From assembly GCA_024128875.1 (NCBI GenBank), contig JAMYFF010000012.1, forward strand, positions 46,079 to 110,078: a stretch of 64,000 bases of DNA, given 5' to 3'. This stretch comes from Salinilacustrithrix flava (GTDB taxonomy: Bacteria > Actinomycetota > Acidimicrobiia > Acidimicrobiales > Salinilacustritrichaceae). This document shows positions 52,558 through 60,876 of the stretch, piece by piece. The position numbers were made by a program, and so were the translations under genes. Positions within the stretch are counted from its first letter, which is position 1. Every line of letters begins with the position of its first letter. The notes under the pieces were generated by a model that saw only the letters and a program-made list of their open reading frames with translations, was not told where the DNA came from and searched no databases.

Positions 52558-54059
52558 GCCCGCGCTCCGGCCATGAGCATGCCGACGGAGTCGCGGGTGG
52601 CCTCGTCGCCGCTGACCTCGCCGATGACGCCCCCGCGGTACATGACGATGACCCGGTCGGCGAGTGCGAGCACCTCGTCGAGCTCGGAGGAGTTGAGGAG
52701 CACGGCGAGCCCCTGGTCGCGGGCCTCGACGATGCGGTGGTGGATGTACTGGATCGATCCCACGTCGAGGCCTCGGGTCGGCTGGCTCAGCACGAGGAGC
52801 CGCTCGGTGTGCGACATCTCACGTCCCACGATCACCTTCTGCTGGTTGCCGCCCGACAGCGTGCCGACGGCGGCGTCGATGGACGACGTGCGGATGTCGA
52901 AGTCCTGGACGAGGCGCTCGGCGTTCTCCCGGATCGCCCGGCGGTCCATGCGGATGCCCCGAGAGTACGGCGACCGCCCGGTGAGGTTCAGGACCAGGTT
53001 GTCCGACACCGGGAACGACGAGATCAGGCCGTCGCGCTGGCGGTCCTCGGGGACGTGGGCGACGCCGAGCTCCACCATGCGAGCCGGGTTCGCCCCGGTG
53101 ACGTCGGCGCCGTCCAGCTCGACCCGGCCGGCGGTCGGGCGCCGCAGACCCACGATGGCGGACACGAGCTCGGACTGGCCGTTGCCCTGCACGCCGGCGA
53201 TGGCCACGATCTCCCCAGCCCGAACGTCGAAGGACACGTCGGCCACGGCCAGCTGGTCGCGCTCGTCGCGCACCCGCAGGTCCGAGACCTGGAGCACGAC
53301 GTCGGTGGGGGAGGCGGCGCTGCGGTCGACCACGAGCTGGACGTCGCGGCCGACCATGGCGGTGGCCAGCTCCTGCTCGTCGCTCTCGTCGGGGGTGGTG
53401 GTGTCCACGACCCGGCCGCGGCGCAGGATCGTGATCGTGTCGGCGATGGCCCGCACCTCGCGCAGCTTGTGGGAGATGAAGATGACCGAGCGGCCCTCGT
53501 CGGCCAGGCGCCGGATGATCCCGAGCATGTCGTCGATCTCGGACGGGGTGAGCACGGCGGTGGGCTCGTCGAGGATGAGGCAGTCGGCCTCGCGGTAGAG
53601 CGCCTTGAGGATCTCGACCCGCTGCTGCACGCCGACGGGCAGGTCCTCCACCATCGCGTCGGGGTCCACGTCGAGGCCGTGGCGGGCGGACAGCTCGAGC
53701 ACCCGGCGTCGGGCGGCGTCGCGGTCGAGCACCCCGGGTGCCGAGGTCGGCTCCACGCCGAGCATCACGTTCTCGGCGACGGTGAACACGGGCACGAGCA
53801 TGAAGTGCTGGTGGACCATGCCGATCCCGGCGTCGATGGCGTCGGCGGGGGACGAGAACGACGTCGGGACCCCGTCGAGCAGGACCTCGCCCTCGGTCTG
53901 GCGGTACAGGCCGAAGAGGACGTTCATCAGGGTGGACTTCCCGGCGCCGTTCTCGCCGAGGAGCGCATGCACCTGGCCGGGTTCGACCACGAGGTTCACG
54001 TCTTCGTTGGCGACCACGCCCGGGAAGCGCTTGGTGATCCCGCGCAGCTCGACCCGCAT
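52554..54059 (-). CDS. Nucleoside ABC transporter ATPase, tandem nucleotide-binding domains
   Basis: The 501-residue protein is a fused double ATPase of the RbsA/NupO type. The first half has Walker A LLGENGAGKSTLMNVLFG near 34 and signature LPVGVQQRVEILKALYREAD, with LILDEPTAVLTPSE. The second half has a degenerate Walker A (VAGVQGNGQSELV, no Lys), a canonical LSGGNQQKVIVGRE signature, and LLVLSQPTRGLDVG with Ser and Gln in place of the usual DE. One catalytic site is therefore probably inactive, as is usual in this group. ATG 54059 starts 114 bp after the lipoprotein stop; two hairpins lie between. Confidence 0.95.
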   Translation of the reverse strand: MRVELRGITKRFPGVVANEDVNLVVEPGQVHALLGENGAGKSTLMNVLFGLYRQTEGEVLLDGVPTSFSSPADAIDAGIGMVHQHFMLVPVFTVAENVMLGVEPTSAPGVLDRDAARRRVLELSARHGLDVDPDAMVEDLPVGVQQRVEILKALYREADCLILDEPTAVLTPSEIDDMLGIIRRLADEGRSVIFISHKLREVRAIADTITILRRGRVVDTTTPDESDEQELATAMVGRDVQLVVDRSAASPTDVVLQVSDLRVRDERDQLAVADVSFDVRAGEIVAIAGVQGNGQSELVSAIVGLRRPTAGRVELDGADVTGANPARMVELGVAHVPEDRQRDGLISSFPVSDNLVLNLTGRSPYSRGIRMDRRAIRENAERLVQDFDIRTSSIDAAVGTLSGGNQQKVIVGREMSHTERLLVLSQPTRGLDVGSIQYIHHRIVEARDQGLAVLLNSSELDEVLALADRVIVMYRGGVIGEVSGDEATRDSVGMLMAGARA

Positions 54060-54097
54060 CGGACGGATGTCTAGCGCGTGGCGGGGTCCCGGACGCG

Positions 54098-54128
54098 CCA
54101 GAGGCCGGGTGCGGGACCCGGCCTCTGG
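54098..54128 (-). terminator. Strong hairpin between the BMP lipoprotein and the ATPase genes
   Basis: CCAGAGGCCGGGT (54098-54110) and ACCCGGCCTCTGG (54116-54128) form a perfect 13-bp stem with a 5-nt loop. It lies 45 bp past the lipoprotein stop on the same strand, upstream of the ATPase. There is no T-run. Confidence 0.7.
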
Positions 54129-54144
54129 CTCACATCGTCGGCAT

Positions 54145-54163
54145 ACCGCCCGAACCGGGCGGT
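54145..54163 (-). terminator. First hairpin after the BMP lipoprotein stop
   Basis: ACCGCCCG (54145-54152) and CGGGCGGT (54156-54163) form a perfect 8-bp stem closed by a 3-nt loop, 9 bp past the lipoprotein stop codon. With the 13-bp hairpin that follows it could protect the 3' end of a lipoprotein-only mRNA or cause partial termination. Confidence 0.6.
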
Positions 54164-54172
54164 GCCGCCGGA

Positions 54173-55273
54173 CTACTCGAGGGTGGTGGCGATCGAACCG
54201 TCGATGATGCCGGCCCGGATCTCGTCCAGCTCGCTCTGCAGCTCGTCGGAGATGTCACCTTCGAACTCGTTGAACGGGCCGAGCTCCACGCCGTCGTTCT
54301 CGAGCGTGCCGCTGTAGACGCCGCCCTCGAACTCGCCGTTGGCCGCGGCCGTCACGGCGTCGTACACCGACACGTCGAAGTTCTTCATGACGCTGGTCAG
54401 GAACAGGTCGCAGGCGTCGGCGACGGACTCGCAGCCGTCGGTGTCGACCCAGATCAGCTTGGCGTCGTCGCCGCCGGCGCGGATCGCCTCGACGGAGCCC
54501 TGGCCCACGGGACCGGCCACCGGGAGGATGATGTCGGCGCCCTGGTCGAGCAGCGACTCGGTGGTCTGGCGGCCCTTCGAGAGGTCCTCGAAGTCACCGG
54601 TGAACAGGCCGTCGTCGTCGGCGGTGTTCCAGCCCACGAGCTGCACGTCGGTGCCCTTCTGCTCGTTGTGGTACTCGATGCCGGCCTCGAAGCCCTTCAT
54701 GAAGATGTTCACGGTGGGGATGTTGAGGCCGCCGTAGGTGCCGACGGTGCCGGTCTGGGTCTGGGCCGCAGCCACGTAGCCGGCCAAGAAGGCCGCCTGG
54801 TCGGTGGCGTAGGTCAGGCCGAGGACGTTCTCGTACTCGGTCTCGTAGGCGAAGTCGACGATGGCGAAGTCCGTGTCGGTGTTCTCCTGGGCGGCCGCCT
54901 CGGTGGCGTCGCCCAGCAGGAAGCCGACGGTGACGATGAGGTCGCAGCCCTGGTCGATGAGCGCCTGGATGTTGGGCTCGAAGTCGGCATCGCTCTGGGA
55001 CTCGAGCACGACCGGCTCGAAGCCGATCTCCTCGGAGGCTTCGACGAGGCCGTTGTAGGCGTTCTCGTTGAAGGAGCGGTCGTCGACGCCACCGGTGTCG
55101 GTCACCTCGCAGGCCAGGAAGTCGCTGTCGGACCCCTCGCCACCGTCCGAGGTGTCGTCGGTCGCGTCTTCGGTGTCGTCAGTGGCCGTGTCGTCGTCGT
55201 CGCCGCACGCGGCGGCGACGAGGGACAGGCCGAGCAGCAGCGCGAGCAGCCGCATCCAGCGTCGGTTCAGCAC
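54173..55273 (-). CDS. BMP-family nucleoside-binding lipoprotein
   Basis: Substrate-binding component of the nucleoside importer, anchored outside the membrane. The 366-residue product has a short signal, lipobox LVAAAC followed by GDDDD and an acidic Thr/Asp-rich tether, then the BMP/PnrA fold: VTDTGGVDDRSFNENAYNGLVEA, DLIVTVGFLLGDATEAAA, GLTYATDQAAFLAGYVAA, GADIILPVAGPVGQGSVEA. GTG 55273 is chosen because GGAGGT lies 10 nt upstream; an internal ATG 55255 is less likely. The promoter at 55343-55371 precedes it. Hairpins follow its stop. Confidence 0.94.
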   Translation of the reverse strand: MLNRRWMRLLALLLGLSLVAAACGDDDDTATDDTEDATDDTSDGGEGSDSDFLACEVTDTGGVDDRSFNENAYNGLVEASEEIGFEPVVLESQSDADFEPNIQALIDQGCDLIVTVGFLLGDATEAAAQENTDTDFAIVDFAYETEYENVLGLTYATDQAAFLAGYVAAAQTQTGTVGTYGGLNIPTVNIFMKGFEAGIEYHNEQKGTDVQLVGWNTADDDGLFTGDFEDLSKGRQTTESLLDQGADIILPVAGPVGQGSVEAIRAGGDDAKLIWVDTDGCESVADACDLFLTSVMKNFDVSVYDAVTAAANGEFEGGVYSGTLENDGVELGPFNEFEGDISDELQSELDEIRAGIIDGSIATTLE

Positions 55274-55342
55274 AGGGGATCTACCTCCGGGTGGGGTCGC
55301 GCAGGATGTGCGCATACCCGTGAAATGTCATGGGACGGCGCA

Positions 55343-55371
55343 ACGGTAGGTGTCCGGGGCCCCCAGGACAA
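55343..55371 (-). promoter_or_regulatory. Promoter of the BMP lipoprotein/nucleoside importer operon
   Basis: On the minus strand TTGTCC (55371-55366) and TACCGT (55348-55343) are separated by 17 bp, the best sigma-70-type match in the window. It leaves a leader of about 65 nt to GTG 55273 with a strong GGAGGT site, unlike the leaderless genes elsewhere. Confidence 0.6.
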
Positions 55372-55445
55372 TGATGCAGCTGCGTCTGGTGACGAAGGTC
55401 CCGGTGGACCGGTCCGATATGGTCGACGATGCGCCGCACAGAACC

Positions 55446-55542
55446 GGCGCGGGGAGCTCGGGGCAGCCGGGCTGAGAGGGTGACCGCAGCGCCGTCACCG
55501 ACCCTGGAACCTGATCTGGGTAATGCCAGCGGAGGGAACGTC
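55446..55542 (+). promoter_or_regulatory. TPP riboswitch (THI element)
   Basis: The conserved aptamer is clear. P3 pairs AGCTCGG with CCGGGCT and runs into the invariant CTGAGAGGG. The second half reads ACCTGATCTGGGTAATGCC then AGCGGAGGGA. P1 is GGCG (55446-55449) with CGTC (55539-55542). The Shine-Dalgarno GGAGGGA is itself part of the aptamer, and GTG 55543 follows P1 directly, so thiamine pyrophosphate should block translation initiation. A TATGGT box at 55418-55423 is a possible -10. It controls thiN-thiB-thiP-thiQ. Confidence 0.96.
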
Positions 55543-56220
55543 GTGGACATCGATCGTCCGCCCGACATCGTCGTCGTCGCCGGAGGCGAACCGGTCGCGC
55601 CCGCGCTCGTGGCGGTCGTGCCCGCATCGGCTCGCGTCGTCGCGGCCGACTCGGGCGTGGACCTGGCCCGGACGCTGGGCTGGGCGGTCGACGTCGCGGT
55701 GGGGGACTTCGACTCGGTCTCGGAGGCCGGGCGGTCGGCGATCACCGCCGAGGCCACCGACGTGCGGGTGCACCCGATGGCCAAGGACGCCACCGACCTC
55801 GAGCTGGCCCTCGGGGTCGCCGCCGAGCTCGCGCCGGCGCGCCCCGCGCCCGGCCGTCGGGTGCTGGTGCTCGGCCTCGAGGGCGGCCGTCCCGACCACG
55901 CCCTGGCCAACCTCCTGCTGGCCGCAGCCGAGCCCTTCGCCGACCTCGACATCGAGCTCGTGCTCGCCCAGGGCCGGGCGTGGGTGGTCCGGGACCACCT
56001 CGCCGGGCAGCTGCCGGCGGGCGGGATCGTGTCGATCGTGCCCGTCCACGGCCCCGCGACGGTGTCGGTCAGCGGGGTGCGCTGGCCCCTCGACCGCGCC
56101 CCGCTCGCCGCCGGCACCACCCGAGGCGTCAGCAACGAAGCCACCGGCGGCCCGTTCGACCTGCGGGTCCACGCCGGCGCCGTGCTCTGCATCACCCCCC
56201 GAACCGAGGAGACCCCGTGA
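55543..56220 (+). CDS. thiN: Thiamine pyrophosphokinase
   Basis: Converts imported thiamine directly to TPP. The 225-residue protein has an N-terminal DIVVVAGGEPV, the active-site VGDFDSVSEAG, KDATDLELALGVAAEL (catalytic Asp/Lys cluster), GLEGGRPDHALANLLLA and a C-terminal beta domain ending TRGVSNEATGGPFDLRVHAG, all family features. GTG 55543 abuts the riboswitch. The stop overlaps thiB (GTGA), so the riboswitch should regulate the whole operon. First-gene placement ties TPP formation to thiamine uptake. Confidence 0.94.
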   Translation: MDIDRPPDIVVVAGGEPVAPALVAVVPASARVVAADSGVDLARTLGWAVDVAVGDFDSVSEAGRSAITAEATDVRVHPMAKDATDLELALGVAAELAPARPAPGRRVLVLGLEGGRPDHALANLLLAAAEPFADLDIELVLAQGRAWVVRDHLAGQLPAGGIVSIVPVHGPATVSVSGVRWPLDRAPLAAGTTRGVSNEATGGPFDLRVHAGAVLCITPRTEETP

Positions 56221-57293
56221 CGTCCACCCGACGAACCCTGTCCGCCCTGCTCGCCGCCTCGCTGGTCGTGGCGGCGTGCGGCGACGACGACGCCGAGACC
56301 ACCACCCCGGATCCGGAGCACGGTGCGGCCACCAGCATCACGATGCTGACCCACGACAGCTTCGACGTGTCCGAGGAGGTGCTGGCCGCGTTCACCGAGG
56401 CCACCGGCATCACCGTCGAGCTCCTCCCGTCCGGCGATGCCGGCTCCATGCTGAACCAGGCGATCCTCACGAAGGGCTCGCCCCAGGGCGACGTCCTGTT
56501 CGGCGTGGACAGCACCTTCCTGTCCCGCGCCCTCGACGAGGACCTGTTCCTGGCCTACGAGTCGCCGGCCCTCGAGGACGTCGACGAGTCGCTGGTGCTG
56601 GACCCCGAGCACCGGGTGACGCCGATCGACACCGGCGACGTGTGCCTCAACTACGACAAGGCGGGCCTGGCCGAGGCCGGCCTGGAGCCGCCGGCCGACC
56701 TGGCCGACCTGGCCGACCCGGCCTACGCAGGCACGCTCGTGGTGGAGAACCCCGCCACGTCCTCGCCCGGCCTCGCCTACCTGCTCGCCACCGTCGCCGA
56801 GTTCGGCGAGGACGGGTGGCAGGACCACTGGCGGGCCCTGCGGGCCAACGACGTGGAGGTGGCCGCAGGCTGGGAGGAGGCGTACTACGGCAGCTTCTCC
56901 GGCGCTGCCGGCAGCCCCGGCGACCGGCCCATCGTGGTGAGCTACGCGTCGAGCCCGCCGGCCGAGGTCATCTTCGCGGAGGAGCCGCTGGACGAGGCGC
57001 CCACCGGCGTCGTGGAGGGCACCTGCTACCGACAGATCGAGTTCGCCGGGATCCTGGCCGGCACCGAGCACGAGGAGGCCGCCCAGCAGCTCGTCGACTT
57101 CCTGCTCTCGCCGACGTTCCAGGAGGACGTCCCGCTGAACATGTTCGTGTACCCGGTGATCGACGTGGAGCTCCCGGCCGAGTTCGTCGAGCACGGCGCC
57201 CAGCCCCAGGACCCGTACCTGCTCGAGGCCGACGTGGTCGCCGCGAACCGCGACGCCTGGATCGAGGAGTGGACAGAGATCGTGCTGCGATGA
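56217..57293 (+). CDS. thiB: Thiamine ABC transporter substrate-binding lipoprotein
   Basis: Captures thiamine outside the cell. The 358-residue product has signal and lipobox LVVAAC followed by GDDDAE, then a family 1 binding-protein fold: SITMLTHDSFDVSEEVLAAF, TGITVELLPSGDAGSMLNQAIL, GDVLFGVDSTFLSRAL, DTGDVCLNYDKAGL and ATSSPGLAYLLATVAEFGEDGW. These match the ThiB/TbpA group. GTG 56217 overlaps the thiN stop. The riboswitch upstream and the ThiP/ThiQ partners downstream support thiamine as ligand. Confidence 0.93.
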   Translation: MTSTRRTLSALLAASLVVAACGDDDAETTTPDPEHGAATSITMLTHDSFDVSEEVLAAFTEATGITVELLPSGDAGSMLNQAILTKGSPQGDVLFGVDSTFLSRALDEDLFLAYESPALEDVDESLVLDPEHRVTPIDTGDVCLNYDKAGLAEAGLEPPADLADLADPAYAGTLVVENPATSSPGLAYLLATVAEFGEDGWQDHWRALRANDVEVAAGWEEAYYGSFSGAAGSPGDRPIVVSYASSPPAEVIFAEEPLDEAPTGVVEGTCYRQIEFAGILAGTEHEEAAQQLVDFLLSPTFQEDVPLNMFVYPVIDVELPAEFVEHGAQPQDPYLLEADVVAANRDAWIEEWTEIVLR

Positions 57294-57300
57294 TCGGACC

Positions 57301-58974
57301 GTGAACGCCCCCGACCGATCCGCCCGCACGCCCCGGGCCGTCACCGCCGCCGCCTTCGCGGTGCCGGTGGCGTTCCTCGGCGTGTTCTTCGCCGTGCCGG
57401 TGGCGACGCTGATCTCCACTGGGCTGCGCGAGGGCGGCCGGTGGGACCTCGGCGCGGTGGGCGAGGTGCTGACGTCGCCGAGCACCCGCTCGGTGGCGTG
57501 GTTCACGCTCTGGCAGGCGGTGGTCTCCACCGCCGCCACCGTCGTCGCGGCCCTGCCGGCAGCGTGGCTGATCGGGCGCATCCGCTTCCCGGGGCGCTCG
57601 CTGCTCATGGCCGCCCTGATCGTCCCGTTCGTGCTGCCCACCGTGGTGGTCGGCACGGCGTTCCTGGCCGTGCTCGGCCCCGACGGCCCGGTGGCCGCGC
57701 TCGGCGGCGTGCTCGGGTTCGACGTCGACCTGCGGCGCACCGCCACCGCGGTGATCCTCGCCCACGTGTTCTTCAACTACGCGGTGGTCGCCCGCACGGT
57801 CGGCGCGGCGTGGATGGCCGTCGACCCGGCCGCCGAAGACGCAGCCCGCACCCTCGGTGCCGACCGCTGGACCACGTTCCGCACCGTCACCCTGCCCCAG
57901 CTGCGGCCGGCCCTGGCCGGGGCGGCGTCCATCGTGTTCCTGTTCACCTTCACCTCCTTCGGGGTCGTCAAGATCCTCGGTGGCCCGCGCATCGCCACCA
58001 TCGAGGTCGAGATCCACCGCCTCACCACCCAGCTGCTCGACCTGCGCACCGCCTCGGTGCTGTCCCTGCTGCAGCTCGCGGCGGTCATCGCCGCGCTGGC
58101 CCTGTACCGGCGAGCCGGTGCCCGCCGGGGCAGCGCCCGCACCCGCGCCGGTCGCTCCGTCCTCCACCGGCCGGCCGGGGCCGAGCGCTGGGGGGTGGCG
58201 GCCACCATCACCTCGGCCGCGCTGCTGGTCGGGGTCCCGATCGCCACCCTCGTCTGGCGATCCTTCGACACCGCCGGCGGGCCTGGCCTGGGCTACTACC
58301 GGGCGCTCGGGTCCACCGGTCGGGGGAGCGCGCTGTTCGTGCCGCCGGCCGAGGCGGTGCGGAACTCGCTGGTCATCGGTGCGGCCGCAGCCACGACCGC
58401 GCTGATCGTCGGCGGCCTCGCCGCCGTCGGACTGCACCGGCTCGGAGGTCGGGCGCGCGGGGTCGCGGACTCGTCGCTGATGCTGCCCCTCGGCGTCAGC
58501 GCCGTGACCGTCGGCTTCGGGTTCCTCATCGCGCTCGACGAGCCTCCCCTGGACCTGCGGACCTCGCCCCTGCTGATCCCGGCCGCCCAAGCCGTCATCG
58601 CCATCCCCTTCGTGGTCCGCACGCTGCTGCCCGCGCTGGATGCCGTCCCCGCCCGCCTGCGCGAGGCGGCCGCCGCGCTCGGGGCGCCGCCGCACCGGGT
58701 GTGGTGGGAGGTCGACGCCCGCCTGCTGCGACGGCCCGCGCTCGGTGCGCTCGGCTTCGCCTACGCCATCTCCCTCGGGGAGTTCGGGGCCACGGTGTTC
58801 ATCGCTCGGGCCGACGCGCCGACCGTCCCCGTGGCCATCTTCCGCGCCCTCTCCCAGCCCGGGGCGCTGAACGTCGGCCAGGCGATGGCCCTCTCCACCG
58901 TCCTGCTCGCCCTGACCGCCGCGGTGATGCTGCTCGTCGACCGCGTCGGCGACGCTCGCGTCGGCGGCTTCTGA
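57301..58974 (+). CDS. thiP: Thiamine ABC transporter permease, fused double domain
   Basis: The 557-residue membrane protein has about twelve helices in two homologous halves, as in E. coli ThiP. Each half carries an EAA coupling loop: AAEDAARTLGADRWTTFRTVTLPQ near 178 and LREAAAALGAPPHRVWWEV near 452. The loop between halves is basic (YRRAGARRGSARTRAGRS). GTG 57301 starts 7 bp after thiB and the stop is 1 bp before thiQ. Fusion of the two permease domains is the family norm. Confidence 0.93.
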   Translation: MNAPDRSARTPRAVTAAAFAVPVAFLGVFFAVPVATLISTGLREGGRWDLGAVGEVLTSPSTRSVAWFTLWQAVVSTAATVVAALPAAWLIGRIRFPGRSLLMAALIVPFVLPTVVVGTAFLAVLGPDGPVAALGGVLGFDVDLRRTATAVILAHVFFNYAVVARTVGAAWMAVDPAAEDAARTLGADRWTTFRTVTLPQLRPALAGAASIVFLFTFTSFGVVKILGGPRIATIEVEIHRLTTQLLDLRTASVLSLLQLAAVIAALALYRRAGARRGSARTRAGRSVLHRPAGAERWGVAATITSAALLVGVPIATLVWRSFDTAGGPGLGYYRALGSTGRGSALFVPPAEAVRNSLVIGAAAATTALIVGGLAAVGLHRLGGRARGVADSSLMLPLGVSAVTVGFGFLIALDEPPLDLRTSPLLIPAAQAVIAIPFVVRTLLPALDAVPARLREAAAALGAPPHRVWWEVDARLLRRPALGALGFAYAISLGEFGATVFIARADAPTVPVAIFRALSQPGALNVGQAMALSTVLLALTAAVMLLVDRVGDARVGGF

Positions 58975-58975
58975 C

Positions 58976-60028
58976 GTGTCATCGCTGACCGTCCGCGGCG
59001 TCTCCAAGGCGTTCGGTGGCCTGACCGTCCTCGACGGCGTGGACCTCGCCGTCGAGGACGGCAGCACGCTCGCGCTGCTCGGTCCCTCGGGCAGCGGCAA
59101 GTCGACGCTGCTGCGCATCGTCGCCGGGCTCGATCAGCCCGATGCCGGCTCGGTGCACCTCGACGACGACGACGTCACCCACCGGCCGGCCCACCGCCGG
59201 GGCGTCGGGGTGGTGTTCCAGGACCAGGCGCTGTTCCCGCACCTCGACGTGGCGGGCAACGTCGGGTTCGGGCTGCGCATGGCGGGCGTCGACCGGCGGG
59301 AGCGGTCCGTGCGGGTCCGGGACGCGCTCGACGTCGTGGGGCTGTCCGGCTACGAGCACCGCGACCCGGCGACCCTGTCCGGCGGCGAGGCGCAGCGGGT
59401 CGCCCTCGCCCGGGCGCTGGCGCCCCGTCCCGCGGTCGTCCTCCTCGACGAACCCCTGGCCGCGCTGGACCAGCTGCTGCGGGAGCGCCTGCTCGTCGAG
59501 CTGCGATCGCTGTTCGACGACCTCGACGTCACGGTCGTCGCCGTGACCCACGACCCGACCGAGGCGGCCGCGCTCGGCGACCGCATCGCGGTGCTGCTCG
59601 ACGGACGGATCGCCCAGGTGGGCGCACCGGGCGCGGTCATCGCCGCCCCCGCCTCAGCCGAGGTCGCGGGGCTCGTGGGCCAGCGAAACGTCTTCGACGG
59701 GCGGGTGGTGGAGGGCGGGGTCGAGACCTCGCTCGGTCTCCTCGCCGTCGACCCGGCCGGCCACGCGGGACCCGTCGCGCTCCTCGTCCCGCCGAGTGCC
59801 GTGGTCCCCACCCCTGACGGGCCGCTGCGCGGGCGCGTGCGCGGGCTCCTGTACCGCAGCGGCACCCCGGTCGCGATCGTGGCCGGTGTGGGGCCGAGGG
59901 ACGACCCCGATCGGATGTCGCCCACGGACGGCCCGACCCTCGACGTGCTCGCCGAGCCGGGCTGGGTCGTCGGCGACGAGGTGACGCTCCGGATCCACGC
60001 CGCATCGGTGCACCTCATGGTCCGGTGA
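58976..60028 (+). CDS. thiQ: Thiamine ABC transporter ATPase
   Basis: The 350-residue ATPase energises ThiBP. It has Walker A LLGPSGSGKSTLLRIVAG near 36, Q-loop VVFQDQALFPHL, signature LSGGEAQRVALARALAPRP, Walker B VVLLDEPLAALDQ and the H-loop VAVTHDPTEA. A C-terminal TOBE-like beta domain from about 240 makes it longer than E. coli ThiQ and closer to iron/molybdate-type ATPases. GTG 58976 follows the thiP stop by 1 bp, so it is coupled. It is the last gene of the riboswitch operon. Confidence 0.93.
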   Translation: MSSLTVRGVSKAFGGLTVLDGVDLAVEDGSTLALLGPSGSGKSTLLRIVAGLDQPDAGSVHLDDDDVTHRPAHRRGVGVVFQDQALFPHLDVAGNVGFGLRMAGVDRRERSVRVRDALDVVGLSGYEHRDPATLSGGEAQRVALARALAPRPAVVLLDEPLAALDQLLRERLLVELRSLFDDLDVTVVAVTHDPTEAAALGDRIAVLLDGRIAQVGAPGAVIAAPASAEVAGLVGQRNVFDGRVVEGGVETSLGLLAVDPAGHAGPVALLVPPSAVVPTPDGPLRGRVRGLLYRSGTPVAIVAGVGPRDDPDRMSPTDGPTLDVLAEPGWVVGDEVTLRIHAASVHLMVR

Positions 60029-60037
60029 GCGCCGGTT

Positions 60038-60062
60038 GAACCGATCGGGCACTCGATGCGTA
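60038..60062 (+). promoter_or_regulatory. Candidate ECF-sigma promoter (GAAC-N17-CGTA)
   Basis: GAAC (60038-60041) and CGTA (60059-60062) separated by 17 bp match the general -35/-10 pattern of ECF sigma factors. It lies 36 bp before the cupredoxin lipoprotein gene, the first of an operon that also encodes an ECF sigma factor, so autoregulation is a reasonable inference. Confidence 0.4.
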
Positions 60063-60097
60063 GTCCCCACCGAGAACGACCCCTCGGGAGGACACCG

Positions 60098-60871
60098 ATG
60101 CGACGCCTGATCACGATCCTCGCCGCGCTGGCGCTCGTGGTCGCCGCCTGCGGCGACGACGACGATGCCACCGCGGCGCCCGATGGGGGCGACGACACCG
60201 TCGAGACCCCACCGATGGGACCCGCCGAGCTCAGCGCGAAGGACCAGACGGGCGACGGCACCGAGGTGACGGTCGCGTCCGTGACGCTCCCCGCAGACGG
60301 GTTCGTCGTGGTCCACGCGGACGCCGACGGGTCCCCCGGCCCGGTGATCGGGCACAGCGGCCTGCTCGCCGCGGGCGAGTCCACCGACGTCGTGGTCACC
60401 CTCGACGAGCCGCTCACCGCCACGTCGACGGTCTGGCCCATGGCCCACATCGACACCAACGTCAACGGTGCCTACGACTTCGCGCCGCCCGACGTGACCG
60501 ACGACGGACCGGCCACCTTCGACGACGGCGAGGTCGCGGTGCTGCCCGTCGAGGTCACGGTGGAGGGGGTCGGCGACGAGGACGCGGCGGACGGCGGTGC
60601 GACGAGCGATGAGGCGGCGACCGTCGCCATCAGCGACTTCTCGTTCCAGCCCGGCACCATCGAGGTCGCGGCCGGTGCCACCGTCACCTGGACCAACGGG
60701 GACGGGGTGCCGCACACGGTGACGGCGGGGACGCCCGACGCCGTCGGCGACGCCTTCGACGAACCGGTCGACGCCGGCGAGACCGCAGAGGTCACCCTCG
60801 ACGATGCCGGCACGTTCGACTACTTCTGCGCGATCCATCCGACCATGACCGGCCAGGTCGTGGTGTCCTAG
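60098..60871 (+). CDS. Cupredoxin lipoprotein with DUF7282-like domain
   Basis: The 257-residue exported protein has signal and lipobox LVVAAC followed by GDDDD, and an acidic spacer. A first beta domain at about 45-160 (VTVASVTLPADGFVVVHADADGSPGPVIGHSG, STVWPMAHIDTNVNGAYDF) resembles DUF7282. The plastocyanin-like domain from about 180 has VTWTNGDGVPHTVTAG and FDYFCAIHPTMTGQVVV, giving type 1 copper ligands His, Cys, His and Met. ATG 60098 follows GGGAGG by 8 nt; an upstream in-frame ATG 60056 would overlap the ECF-like promoter. It leads an operon with a sigma/anti-sigma pair. Confidence 0.88.
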   Translation: MRRLITILAALALVVAACGDDDDATAAPDGGDDTVETPPMGPAELSAKDQTGDGTEVTVASVTLPADGFVVVHADADGSPGPVIGHSGLLAAGESTDVVVTLDEPLTATSTVWPMAHIDTNVNGAYDFAPPDVTDDGPATFDDGEVAVLPVEVTVEGVGDEDAADGGATSDEAATVAISDFSFQPGTIEVAAGATVTWTNGDGVPHTVTAGTPDAVGDAFDEPVDAGETAEVTLDDAGTFDYFCAIHPTMTGQVVVS

Positions 60872-60876
60872 AGATC

